From: Chaetorhynchus papuensis
Lineage: Eukaryota > Chordata > Aves > Passeriformes > Rhipiduridae
Reading direction: 5' to 3'
DNA length: 64,000 nucleotides
Assembly: GCA_013396525.1 (NCBI GenBank)
Contig: VWYX01001129.1
Coordinates: forward strand, 1-64,000
Below are positions 50,701-62,565 of the stretch, in pieces. How positions within the stretch are numbered: position 1 is the first letter of the stretch; each line of letters begins with the position of its first letter. The translations under genes and the position numbers were made by a program. The notes beneath the pieces are model-generated. The model saw only the letters and a list, made by a program, of their open reading frames with translations. It was not told where the DNA came from and searched no databases.

Positions 50701-53700
50701 ACAGACTGCCCTTTCTAAAATCTCAATCCCTTTAAATTGGGTAAGGTTTAACATTCAGAATCAGTCATCTGGAAAAAAATCCATCACACAAAGTTATGTA
50801 CGTACAAGATATAGAATGCTCTGGAAAAGGTGCGAGCCCTTTCAGGCCTGAAATGAGAATAGACCTGAAGTTGAACATAACCCTTATCTGCAGCTTCAGG
50901 TCAGTCCAATTCCATTTTCAATTTATTTATTGAGTATTGAGATAGTGCTTCATGGTGGCATCATCATTCTCATGTGCTAAGGCATCTCCCAGAACAGCCA
51001 CCCAAATATGAGCTGCAGAGTATTCCTGGGACAATACTAGACTGTGTTGAGATACTCATTAAGCCCAAAATCAGTTATTGCTACAAGGTGCCACGGCTGC
51101 AGGGGCTTTCTGTAGAAGAAGAGAGACCTGAATTTAAAACCTTGTGTAATAAACACACGTCTTTTACTAAAGTCCTACGTTCTTGAGGCAAAAGAGTGGG
51201 CATGAGATAACTGTACCACCTCTGTAGGCAGGAGTTGCATTAAATGCCTGGACACTGGCAGGGCTTTGGTGTGACTTAAGCACCTCCATCCCAGCCAGAT
51301 GAGGACATGGCTGCTCCTAGACACGTCCAAAGAACCTACCTCACATGCCTGGAAGTGTAGACACCTGCTAACCTGCAATACCTCCAGGGACAAGGAAGCA
51401 TCTAACTAGAGATTATGTTTACTTCATTCCTCTAAAATTACTGTCTCTTGTGCCTCACTGGTCACTTTGTAAAACCTTAATAACAACAAATCTTTCTTTT
51501 ATGATGTCAGAAGATATATTTAAAAAGAAACTGTGAATGTAAATATCAGAGCAGTTAGAAAATACTTGGATTTCTATGCTAACAACTGTTTTGTATATTC
51601 TGTTCTTACCTTTGGGAGTTTGACATTCAAGAGATATTTTTAACTCAAATATTGAAAATATTTTACTTATTTCCAGATTGTACATATCCTACATGTACCA
51701 TAATTAGTGAGTTAAGTTGCATGACACTGATGTTTTTATTACTGTAGAATTTATGAATTCTATTAAACGAATATTGAAATTCACCTCATGAAAATTCTAT
51801 GCTAGAAAACTATACCACTTACAGAGCCACCCAAACTGAACACAAAAAAAGACAAGAACAAGACCAAAGGAGCTTACTCAAACATTTAAAAGGCTATTGG
51901 AAGTAATTGAGAGGTGTGGGGTTTTTCCCCACTTTATCATTTGTACCTTGTATGTAGCAAAGCCAGTGGAAAAAGGCAAATTAAGAGGATAGAATGAAAT
52001 CTCTAGCCTCAAAAAGCTGAATATCCAGGTGTGCTTTTTTACTTAAGCACGGTGCAAATACATATTCCTACTCTGACACAAAGCTGCATAGAAGATGACA
52101 CCATCTTTTGTGACTCAAGAAAGCACTCCTGTAGTTAATTTCCTTCTGCTCTCACAAATGGAACAACCATTCTTCTTTTAATATCACTAAAATATATTAC
52201 AGGTGATAGCTTTTCTCAGAAGAATTACGTATGCTGAAATACATTTGCAACTTGGTTTTTTTTCCCTTGGTCATGCTCTGATGTACCTCTATATGTGAGT
52301 AGAGGCTGAACCTTTCTTGACATTCACCACAGATGGTGATATGGTTCATGCTGATATTTTGCTCCTGCGGGAACCTTCCCATTGGTCAAAACACAGCTTT
52401 CAAGGAAGGAGACTCCAAAACAGGCCCTGGACATGGTACTATTTGTGGCCTCTCTGTCTGGGGATAGTATTTCATCATTTTTTGCACTGTGTTTTGCTTT
52501 ACTCTTTGTACATACTACAGTTTTAGCCCCCCAGGAGACATTCTGCAGAATCTGTTGCTTAGTAATAGTAACCTTCATGGAAATTAGCTTGAACTTCAAA
52601 AGGACAAAACATCTTTCATTAGTCACAGGTTTTCAGTTAATGAATTCCTCTGAGAAAGTTGATTAGAATAGCAAACTTTCCAGAATCAAGTGCCACCAAT
52701 GTTGACCTAGGATGAATTTCCCTCTTGAAAGTGCAATTTCTTTGTCCTCTTTAAATTATGCTTGATATTGTTTCTATCAACGGTCAGGCTTACCTTGACA
52801 ATAAAATTAAGGTTTGTGTAAGTGCAATCAAGATCTCATACAGAATACAGCCAGAAAAAGTTAGTACAGTCACGTAGTCTGGCCTCCTGTGTAATATAAA
52901 TCACATGAATTAATTATTGCGCTAACAAAAGCACCTCTTAAAAAAATTATCTCAATATAAAATACTTTCAGAAGTTTTTTTTTTCCTAAAGATCTGCTTT
53001 AGTTAAAAAAACTCCTGTTGTGTGATAAGGTGTTAAGGACGAGAAGGGCACCAGAATTGCTGCAGACTCCTAATGAGAGGGTCATAGGTAGGGACCTGCA
53101 TCTGCTGCCCTGTGAGCGAAGGAATTCAGCCACCTCTGTGGCCTGCCTCAGGTCATCCAGGTGACAGAAAAGCATCTGCTCAGTAGAAATGCTTGGCAGG
53201 GCTGACACCTTCCTGCTGAAGCCCTGGTTCCCATCTCCCACAGCACCTACCTGAAATCCTACATTTCCAGTTCACGTGGAGGAAGGCGGGGATCTAACGA
53301 TAAAGAACTCATCTCCTTTAAAACACGGCCGCACGGAAAAGGACTTATCTCTCAGCAGGATGGCTCAGCACGGGCTCCTGAAGAGGCAAAGCAATGTCTG
53401 AGTGCCTCTCCCACCACCTACCTGGGAGGCACAGCACAGTGCAACAGGCAACAAAACCTTTGTGGGGACAGAATGAGGGGAACAGGAATGAATGAGATGC
53501 CGGTGCCTGGAGACCAGGACATGAAAAGCCTCAGCTCCCACCGACATTTCCAGGATTGCTCCTGCATTTCACATCAGGTAATCCCTGAACAAAAACTGAA
53601 ATCAAATGGGCAGTTAGGGCTGTCTTCAAGGATTCTGACCTGCCCAAATTAGTAGGCTGAAAAGTCAGGTCCCCTCAGGAGAGTTCCTTGGCTTCCTTCT

Positions 53701-54512
53701 TACTTAAATTTAGTCTTACAAATCTTGCATTATCTAGTCTAACAAAATAGATACAAGAGCAGCTCAACCTATGCTGCAGTGTCTTCTGGATTTCTAAATT
53801 TGACATAACAGAAATGGAGTAATCACCAAAATTTGAAAAACCCCGTGATAAAAGGCTAGGTAATTTTAGAAGTGACTTCATAAAGCCTTGCCTACATTGG
53901 AACATGAGAAACCAAAGACCAAGTAATTAAAGGTACAAGGGCAACGTGTTCCAGTTTAACAGTGCTAACTCTCATAGTAGGTGTTCTCATGTAGGAGCAA
54001 AATGTTCTAATTCCTTCAGACAAACTGGACCAAACTGAGCCCAATTTAACTTTGCAGGAGAAAATCCTGGTTAGAAGTGCAGGAATTTTGCATCTCATCT
54101 ACAAAGAAGCACTAGAGGAAGTGAATCAAGTTCTATGATGCCCCATTTTTTTTCCAGCGGAGATATCACCAGAATAATAATAAAAAAAAAGTTGTTTAGG
54201 GCTTTTTCATGCTGTTTCTCTCACTCCTTTTGGAAGGTAACCTTCCAAAGGAGCTCCTAAAAACTTGAAAGCATCCCCTCATCTCCACTGACTGCAAAGG
54301 AGCCCCACGTGATTGGTGGAGCTGCCTACGCTATAGATAGCTAAAGTATCAGAAATGTATCTCATCATATACATCTGCTTCTGCGTATGTCCAGAAGTGC
54401 TGCAGCACTGATGGCAGTAAGCCATGCCCATCCCAAACTAGAATTTACAAAACAGGCTTTACATAATCTATGCCACAGAGAAGATCCTAACTCCCTTAAC
54501 CTAGTAATTCAG
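47751..54512. other. Intergenic, no gene seen
   Basis: This is mostly AT-rich non-coding DNA. At about 53030-53560 the composition becomes clearly richer in G and C, with an 80-codon frame on the - strand (52999-53241). No protein family could be recognised in it. Confidence 0.55.
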
Positions 54513-54513
54513 T

Positions 54514-54556
<43 letters not shown>
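54513..54556. repeat. (TA)n(CA)n dinucleotide microsatellite
   Basis: Alternating TA pairs pass into CA pairs over about 44 bp. It is likely to be polymorphic. Confidence 0.97.
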
Positions 54557-57254
54557 TCAGTAATTCAGTGAAAATATTAGGAAGGACATGCGGTTTCAGT
54601 TGTTCTCAGGATCCCAGGGGATTTTAAACACTCTCTCCTCACCTCTTTAATTGGTGGACTATTACCTAATCTGAGTTAGGAACAGAAAGGGCACCCTCCC
54701 TCCCCTCTGTAAAACCTGTTTCACTTATAAAGACTAATTAAATATTAAGCAGAAGGGAGACCCACCTGGGCTGGGGTAGTTACTGTACTGATGGAGAGAG
54801 CCTGGCTTCCACTGCTGCTCTCCCAACAGCCAAACTGTGAAACTCTACATCATCTGGTACCAAACAGTGGCTGCAGCACATCCTCCCACTTTCTTCCCAC
54901 ACTCACCCTTTCTCTCCAGCCCAAGGAGTGTTAAGTGTGAAAGAGTTCACAGGAGGGGCTGATGGTATCGCTCATCTCCTGTAGATCAGACCACCGAACA
55001 CAGGCTGATAAATGACAGCTTCAACTGCCCTTCAGGAAGGGAAAGAAATCCAAGTCCAGAGAACCACATTCAGAATTACTATTCTCACAGTTAAAGTGTC
55101 AATGAAGAAGCAAGGGATGATGGAAGAGATGTCATTTCATCTCTCTTCCTTTGAAAGGAATTACTTTTACAGAATAAGGCAGCACTGGCACATGAAAGAA
55201 CAGCAGGGCTCAAACTATAGCACTGAGATTTTCATGTAGGCTTCAGAGGCTCCCTCTTGCCATCCTGGTTGTTCAGGCAATACCCTCAGCCCCCAAAAGT
55301 TCCCCTCTGACACAGAGCCCAAGCCCACTAAATCAAAGGAAGATATTGTTAAGTTCATCACAGCTGTGATTACATCCCCTCTGGAGACCAGATTAACTGA
55401 CTCTTGGAGGAACTATCATTTATTTCACTACACCTTCTCTTTCAACAGACAGGGCAGTGTTAGTGGAATTTCTACTCATGATGGTGAAGAGGATTCATTT
55501 TATTTCAGGTCAGCCACAGAGGATTGGATTGCAGTAACCTATTTAAGGCAGAGCACCGATTAAACGAGGAGTATGTCTCATTATTGCTATGTTCTGTGCC
55601 TGCACATCAGCAAAGCTGGTTATGGAGACAGGATAATAATATAAACCAGGAACAAGTTCTACTTTGGTATTTGGGAACACTATGTCACTTATCAGCAGTA
55701 CTGTTAATGATTTGGCATCAAGCTGCATCCACTGTGACAAAGTAAGTGAGAACACCACAGCCCAAAAGTCTGCATAAACATCCATCCATCAATTTTAAAA
55801 ACAAACACTGTCGCTGTAACGGGCACTTAAAGAAGTCCCATTACAACTGACATTTTCCTCCACCACAGAGTGCAGTCACTGACTTATGGCTGTTGTACCC
55901 CATAAGCAGAGTTGTGGTGGTCTCCATGAATGCCATTTTGTTTTGAGAGCAAGCTGCAGGAAATTTTGTTATGCTGGAAGCTCACTGGAAGACCCTGTGG
56001 CCAGAACACTCATAGAGACACAAATCAGCTCAGGGATTCTTATTCAGTCATGAATTGGCTGTAGATGGATACAGCTCAGTTGCTGAAAGATGAGGTAGAA
56101 TAAAACTTGTAACACTACTGGGGATAAAAGAAGGTCCTGCACTAGCACTAGAGGCAAACAGAGGTGCTCCTGTAACACCTCTCCCATGATGGCACTACTG
56201 TTAAAACTAGAGGTGCTAAAACGTCCTCAGCCTGTCATTAATGGCCCAACCTGAACTCAAGACAGGAAAGAGAAGCACAGGGTGAGAGGTTTGCTGCCTG
56301 CATGGCTTGTTCAGACACTTCCACCTCCTCCTGCCACCATTGTACCTGCTGCAAGACATCGATGCAGAAGCAGCTGCCTTGGGGAGGTGGGGGGGGGGGA
56401 ACGAGGAGAGGATGAGGAAGAAGTGGCTGATGCAGAGGTCTGGAGTCTCACAATGAGGCACTTCAGCAGCTGAGCACAGCCATTTTCAAGCAACCAAAAA
56501 TACCCATCCCTTCTCAGGCACTCTTTAGGGACATGTCTTTATCACTTAGAGAAATTACTCCAGCAGCATTTCAGCTAAATCATCATCAAGCTGAAAGTTT
56601 TCCCCCAAACAGCCAAGATGCTGACCTTTTTTCACTCTACTAATATGGGGAATAATCCATCACATACAAACATGCAGCACTTGAATCATAAAGGTCACTG
56701 TCTTGTGTAGGTATGAATCATGCCCTGCAGTACCACTGCCTGCTTTATGTATTGCACAGCAACATGATCTTAATTACTCAGTGCAAGCTAAAAGGTCCTA
56801 CACCCAGTTCAGGTAGTATTTTAGCGAAGTTACTTTCTTATTAGGCTCTCTCTGCTTGCTGGATACTATTTCAATTGTTTTAGATATCTTGACATACCCC
56901 AGAGTCTCAAAAAAGAGCATTCTGCAAAGGCTTTTTACAAAAAACCTTTTGGCTTAAACAAAACCACCTAAACCAGGCAATCCTGGTTATTTAATAGACA
57001 GAAAAAGGAAATGTTTGAAACTATGGAGGTGGACATTAAATACAAGAAACCAATGTGCATACAAATGAGAGTCAATTCTAAAGGCTTTGGCTACATTTCT
57101 GAGGAATGCTTATGTTTATTTTCTTTTTGTGTTGTTTCTCAGGTATTCTCATGGGTGTAACATGTACAGAAAAGACAATGCCATTCTACTTAACAGCTGG
57201 TTTCAAAACAATAATTCAAGGTTTCTCCACATCAGAAACTGACTAGTCCTCATT

Positions 57255-57280
57255 AAAAAAAAAAAAAAAAAAAAAAAAAA
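57255..57280. repeat. A26 homopolymer tract
   Basis: There are twenty-six consecutive A after cctcatt. There is no AATAAA at the proper distance upstream, so it is not assigned to a retrocopy. Confidence 0.9.
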
Positions 57281-59406
57281 TCAAACCAGTTCATACTGGC
57301 AAAGTAGTGGCTCCTGGAAAACTAGACTTATGATATTCCTCACCTTTCCAACCACAACAAACTTGTGCTCTGAATTTTTAGTTTTCACTCAAAAATAGAT
57401 TATAATCTCTTTCAAGGAGGGCACTGTTGAATGATTTAAGAATTAAAAATCTTAAATGGTTTCAGAAAGATCACTGAAATCTTACAGTTATTTATGCATA
57501 TGCCCAAAATAAAATGTGAAAGTGTTAAGCATACAAGTGAAAAAAATAGTGACAGAAAGCAATAAGAGGCAAAACAATTTTCTTCTCTATATACAGAAAT
57601 ATTTTTACATAAGTAACAAGGAATGTCAAAAATACACAATTTTGAGTACAAAAGAATCATTTCAGCTATAGATTTGTACAATTGAGAACTGTGTAAGCAG
57701 CATGCTTTGACTGAATGAATTAAACTGTAACATATTTCAAAATACATTCATTTAAATCCTCCATACTAAAGATGTCTGAAAATGGAACATGAGGGAATAC
57801 AGATTAGTAATGAATATCATCATCTCTGGAGAGGAAGAAAATTATAATTCCCCAGTAAAGTCAAGAAGGATCGGTCTGAGTTTTTAAAATCCTTGGTCAA
57901 GACCATTAAATTGCCTCAGAAGACCCAATTCTGCCAATATGTATATGTTTTAACATTACGAATCTCAGCGAGGTTGTGCAGGATTCTTGGCAGGATCACA
58001 GACAGCAAGACTGAGCAGTTTAGAGGTCTTCAACTTGGTCCTAGGACTTCAGCTGTAATTATCAAGGCACTGCTCTCAAGACAGTACACAGACACAATAG
58101 GTCAAATGATTCTGTAAACACATAAATACCCTGGGGATACTTCTACACCACTTTGTTTCTTTTTTTGAACACCCTTTTGTTCACTCTATGCTTTGATCAC
58201 CTCAGAAAAACCTGCAAAGTGTGAATACTGTATCACTATGGAAAGCACCCCTGCATTTGGGCCACACAATTTGGGTTTCTTTTCTCCAAGGACCAGCAGA
58301 GGCAGCTTTGATCAGAAACCTTGTTACAGTCAGTGTAAACAAACACTTAATTATCAAGACAAAGTAACTGTCTTCAATGTTTGCAATTTATACTTCACTC
58401 CAGTACATATCAGAGATCATGAAAACCCCACAAAATGTTTTTCCCTCATCCTTCAGGAAAGTAATTTCACTAACTTTCCTGCATTACTTATCTTCTCTCC
58501 TTCTTGAATTACTGTGTTTTACAACATTCAAATCTTTTGCATCATAGAGCTGGAAGACAGCAAAAATACCTGTTCCTGCCATTCAGACAATGTACACTCT
58601 CACTCTGTTACATTAACTCTAAGCACAATTTTGCTGCTTTCAGAGATAAACAGGTATGACAGCTTTGAAACAGAAAATCCATACTAACCAGGTAATGAAC
58701 TTGTGCTATCAATGTAAATGTAATTGAAAAATGAAACCCTTACTGCAAAGACACACTAAAATACTCTGTTTTATAGTGAAACTCCTTTAGATCAGAAAAA
58801 TCTATACCATCGTCAGTAAAACTGTCAAGGAAGGGCATGGACATTGATAACATCACCACTGCCAGCTGCCTTTACATGTAACCCACAGTCTCAGCTGGCA
58901 CCTTTTTTTAATAAAAAAATGAAATTACTAAATTCAAAATTGTTCCTTTTATACTCCTAAATTTTAAATAATGACAACAGTTTTACCAAAAGCTGTCAAT
59001 GAGAAGAACAGAGATAACTTAAATTAGTTCTTTATTGAAGACCTTTAAAAAAAATCTGGGGTGTGAATGCTTTGTTGCCCTCAGGAAGCAAGCAATCCCT
59101 GGACACCACCTAGAAAAAAGGAATTTCCTTCATGCACACATGTAATGTGCGGATAGATAGATAAAACTGCTATTTTTGCTCCTCAGGTAGAAGAATAATG
59201 AAGATGTCCCCATGCTTTGGGGCACTGAAAGACAGATGGAAGCAAGAGAAGCCCAAACTCTAGCTCTGGTTGTTGTTGTAAATCAATCCCTCTGTTCTCG
59301 GTCACGGCCCCAAAAAGCTGATTCTGCAGGCATTCTTCCCAGCCTCAGAGCAACTGGGGATCTGGCTCCAAAGCCCAAATGTAAATCTTAATTTTATTTG
59401 TTTCAC

Positions 59407-59420
59407 AATAAATATTTATT
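59407..59420. terminator. Palindromic polyadenylation signal (AATAAA on both strands)
   Basis: The 14-bp palindrome aataaatatttatt places AATAAA on the + strand at 59407-59412 and on the - strand at 59415-59420. On the - strand it is about 1.74 kb past the GPR63 stop and is a candidate distal polyadenylation site, with another AATAAA at 59393-59398. On the + strand an A13 tract follows 18 nt later. Confidence 0.4.
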
Positions 59421-59711
59421 TAGCTGATTGAAAAAAAAAAAAAGCATCTGAGTTTGGTTTGCTATCATCAAGGAAAATCTTTGTCTTTCTGAGTTCCAGG
59501 AGGATACCAACACAGCCTGACATTAATCAGAAAGGTAGTTTGGCATTTTAGGGAGAGAAGCTGATGCCTAACAGATGAGAACAGAGAGCAAACCCTTGAG
59601 GCAGCAGCCACTACAGAGACAAAGGGGTAATGAAAAAACCAATGCGAAGTATTATCAGAGGGAAATGGAGAACTTAACTTACATCCCCAGCAAACTCTGC
59701 TGGCTGCTGTA

Positions 59712-59966
59712 AGGGGTAATGGCTGAAAGAAAGTAGATTTAGAAAAGATATAGGAAGAAATTCTTCCATGTGAGGGTGGTGAGGCACTGGAACAGGTTGC
59801 CCAAAGAAGCTGTGGATGTTCCATCCCTTGAAGAGTTCAAGGCCAGCTTGGATGGGGCTCTGAGCAACCTGGTCTAGTGGAAGGCGTTCCTGCCCATGGC
59901 AGGGGGGTTGGAGCAGGGTAATATTTATGGTTCCTTCCAAACCAAGCCATTTTATGGTTCTGTGAC
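59712..59966 (+). mobile_element. CR1 LINE 3' end, plus orientation
   Basis: It contains the CR1 3' block in sense orientation: 'gtgaggcactggaacaggtt', 'aaggccagcttggatggggc', 'cctggtctagtgg' and 'ctgcccatggcagg'. It ends in a degenerate octamer (ttatggttctgtgac). It lies antisense within the likely GPR63 3' UTR or just beyond it, and it is 5' truncated. Confidence 0.92.
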
Positions 59967-61163
59967 TGTTTACAGTTTTGATCCAATACTTAAATTGTAA
60001 AACAATCGAGTTCAGGATTCTTTTTTTCTCTGTAATTACTATGTAGACTAAATCCTAACCTCAACTACAGTTCATTTGCTATCTGTTTGCTGGTATACCC
60101 TACCACTTCTAATCCTATCCCAAAAAATGCCCGACAGCATGATTTCAGCAGAGTAGAACAAAACCTAGCCCTATATGAGCTCCAAGCAGAAACAGCATTA
60201 TACCAACACAGTATAAATTGCAGGCCCAAAAATCACTATTTCAGAGAGGTTTTCAGGCATAGCCTCAGGTTTGGATCACTTGTAACAGCCTCAAGTAACA
60301 ACTACTGTAACAATTTTAACATGAACACTATTCTTCTAAACCATGTGTTAGCCTAAATCTCAGGTCATGGTATTTTTGTTGCTTTCTTTTTCATTCCTCT
60401 GTTTTCTCCTTCTAACTCTCCTGATAACTGAGCAGGTAATTTTGATCAATTGTTAGAAAAACAGAAAATCTATGACTGTACATGTAGCTATACCAACATA
60501 AATTGCCCTCCTAGAGCTTACATGGGTCTTTCATTGAAATTCACCAATATAACAAATAATAATAACAGCAATAATAATACACCTTCAAAACAGAACAAAA
60601 TATTCAAATGAACAAACCATACAGTAAATTTTGTAAAGTGCACAAAAATATTAATGGAAATATTAAAAAAAAAGTTTTTTAATGTTACCATGAAAACTTC
60701 TGAAATATCGTTAAATTAGATAGAAATAATCTAATGAGACTTTTTGGCTCTAATATATTGGCAGACAGCAGCAACATTTTTCAAAAAAATTACACCAACT
60801 AAATACACCCTATCTTAGCAGCATAAAAAAAGTCCCTACAATTAGATAAAATTGCAGGCCTAGTAAGCATAAACCTGACAAAATGTTCCAAATGTAGTTT
60901 TCATTAAAAGAATGGATTTCCATGGAATCCTAGAGGTAACATTTGTTATTTTGTTTACATTGTATTCTGGTAGTAAACCCAACTATAGCCAATCACCTTC
61001 CCTCCCCTCTATCTTCCCAAAATTGCACAGAGTACTGAAAATTTAATCAAGTTATAAGATATGGCCATGCTGAAAAAGCCATATGAAACATAACAAAATT
61101 CAACCTAAAGCCTAAAAACAAATAACCCAAGCAAACAACAATCATTGTGAAACAACTGCAGTT
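59967..61163 (-). other. GPR63: Probable GPR63 3' UTR
   Basis: This AT-rich sequence directly follows the GPR63 stop on the - strand. No canonical AATAAA on the - strand occurs before 59420. Variant ATTAAA hexamers on the - strand lie at 61042-61047 and 60678-60683. The 3' end is therefore undecided, and extension past the CR1 to about 59.4 kb is possible. Confidence 0.45.
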
Positions 61164-62423
61164 TCAAACCACCGACCGATGCTCCCCACACACGTAGATG
61201 GCACTGGGCCGGATGCGCCGCCTGGTGTGGCCAGGGAGCTGTGGCAAGAACTTGAAGAATTTGGGCATCAAGTCTAAGCATGCATCATGAAACTTCTTAA
61301 TCCTCCAGTAGTAAATCAGTGGGTTCAGTGCAGACTTGAGGTAGCAGAGCCAGAGGAGCCAAGTGCTTATCTCAAAGAAGTTGTGCTTGTAGTAGAAGTG
61401 GCTGTTGAACGTGGCAATAAGGCTGTAAGTGGTGAATGGTGCCCAACAGACTATGAAGACAAGGAACAAAATCAAGATGGTTGTGAAGGCACGAGTTTTA
61501 AAGCTCATATCAATATTCATCTGAAAAGGTCTCTGTAAGCTCATGAGACCAAGTTTGCTGGCCTGGCTGAGACATATGCTATCAGGGTGGCTATGGATAC
61601 GAACTGCGTTGTGGCGGACGGTGTTGAGTATGCCCATAAAAGAATACAGCATTACCAGGAATGGAATAAAAAAAGAAATTAGCAAGATAACTATCACGTA
61701 GGCTCGGTAACCTGGGCTTGTAGAGTAGCCAAAAACACACTGAGGTGCTCTCGAGGGTATCTGCAGATTAGGATTCCCTACTGATAACGGAAAAGCAACA
61801 ACAAAGGATGCTGCCCAGGAAATCGCGATAAGAATCTTTGCACGGTAGGGGTTCAGTTTATCTTGCCTCTGAACTATGATAAGAAATCGGTCAATACTAA
61901 TAATGAGAAGAATGGCTACCCCCTCTATGACAAAAAGCCAGAAGAACATGGCAGAAACTCTGCAAAATATATCCCCAAAAATCCACTGAGTGGTAATGAT
62001 CGTTATCAGAGCAAATGGCATGTTCAGCACTGCCAGCAGCAGGTCTGCAAAAGCCAGGCTTGCTAAGAGGATATTAATTGCAGATCGCATAGCTGCCTTC
62101 TGGTAGACCATCAGGCAGACAACAAAGTTTCCAAGGAAAGAAACCAATAGGATAAATATCATAGCAGCAGAAAGAATGATCTGGAGTGGCAAACTCAAGC
62201 TCCTGAAAACTTCTTGCGATGGCAGGATAGCTGTAGTGTTTACCAGGAAAGTACTTCTCTCAGTGGTGAGCACGGCACCTGAATTATATCTCAATGGCTG
62301 TGTTGTGCCACTGCGAAGCAAGAACTGGGGAGTGGTAAAATTCGTATAGGCATTTTCATAAACAATGAAAGTAGCATTTGAGGTCCCAGAGTGGGCCAGC
62401 GTCAACATTGCTGAGAAAACCAT
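61164..62423 (-). CDS. GPR63: GPR63, orphan class A G-protein-coupled receptor
   Basis: This is an intronless coding region of 419 residues plus TGA, the same length as the human protein. The extracellular N-terminus has glycosylation sequons at N16, N28 and N62. Seven membrane segments start near 80, 115, 156, 197, 241, 312 and 352. Class A landmarks are N99 (TM1), D127 (TM2), C154 and C229 (likely disulphide), D178-R179-F180 in place of DRY, CWAP at 326-329 and NPLIY at 367-371. The 'FWLFVIEGVAILLIISIDRF' stretch and the RPSAIYVCGEH tail identify GPR63. It is an orphan receptor, reported in the literature as brain-expressed and lipid-responsive; that is not visible here. The frame is open to a TTG at 62462, but the ATG at 62423 (G at -3, G at +4) is the first in-frame ATG and matches the family start. 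It lies convergent to FHL5. Confidence 0.98.
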   Translation of the reverse strand: MVFSAMLTLAHSGTSNATFIVYENAYTNFTTPQFLLRSGTTQPLRYNSGAVLTTERSTFLVNTTAILPSQEVFRSLSLPLQIILSAAMIFILLVSFLGNFVVCLMVYQKAAMRSAINILLASLAFADLLLAVLNMPFALITIITTQWIFGDIFCRVSAMFFWLFVIEGVAILLIISIDRFLIIVQRQDKLNPYRAKILIAISWAASFVVAFPLSVGNPNLQIPSRAPQCVFGYSTSPGYRAYVIVILLISFFIPFLVMLYSFMGILNTVRHNAVRIHSHPDSICLSQASKLGLMSLQRPFQMNIDMSFKTRAFTTILILFLVFIVCWAPFTTYSLIATFNSHFYYKHNFFEISTWLLWLCYLKSALNPLIYYWRIKKFHDACLDLMPKFFKFLPQLPGHTRRRIRPSAIYVCGEHRSVV

Positions 62424-62565
62424 TGCTTCAGGAAAAATGAAAGCAGAACCAAAGGTCTTCAAGGCATTTCATCTTGTTCAGGCAGTATTTTTAACTGGTC
62501 ATTTAGCAATCAAAATTCGAGGTTTGACAGCATCAAAGTTCTTAAGTTCATGTCAGTACTTCCAT
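62424..62565 (-). promoter_or_regulatory. GPR63: GPR63 5' UTR part of the coding exon, with upstream ORFs
   Basis: A strong acceptor on the - strand (cctttcttctttttcag) ends at 62566, so the exon starts at 62565, 142 nt before the start codon. It contains six upstream ATGs, at 62565, 62551, 62533, 62502, 62472 and 62467, and every one is closed before the main ATG. The frames encode 5, 13 (7 from the internal ATG), 3, 14 and 2 residues. The frame from 62472 has A at -3 and stops 4 nt before the GPR63 start. The first untranslated exon was not found and may lie beyond the window. Confidence 0.75.

Larger units (their letters stand above)
54557..59711. other. Intergenic or distal GPR63 3' region, no gene seen
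   Basis: No exon was recognised. It holds an A26 tract at 57255-57280, a G run near 56390 and the AATAAA palindrome with an A13 tract at 59407-59443. Part of the right side may be transcribed as GPR63 3' UTR on the - strand. Confidence 0.5.

Noticed and set aside
61287..62066. Open + strand frames opposite GPR63
   Set aside because: They are antisense shadows of a real, conserved coding region and have no features of their own.
62424..62462. Extension of GPR63 by 13 residues from a TTG
   Set aside because: The upstream codon is TTG, not ATG. The ATG at 62423 has a good start context and gives the family length of 419 residues.
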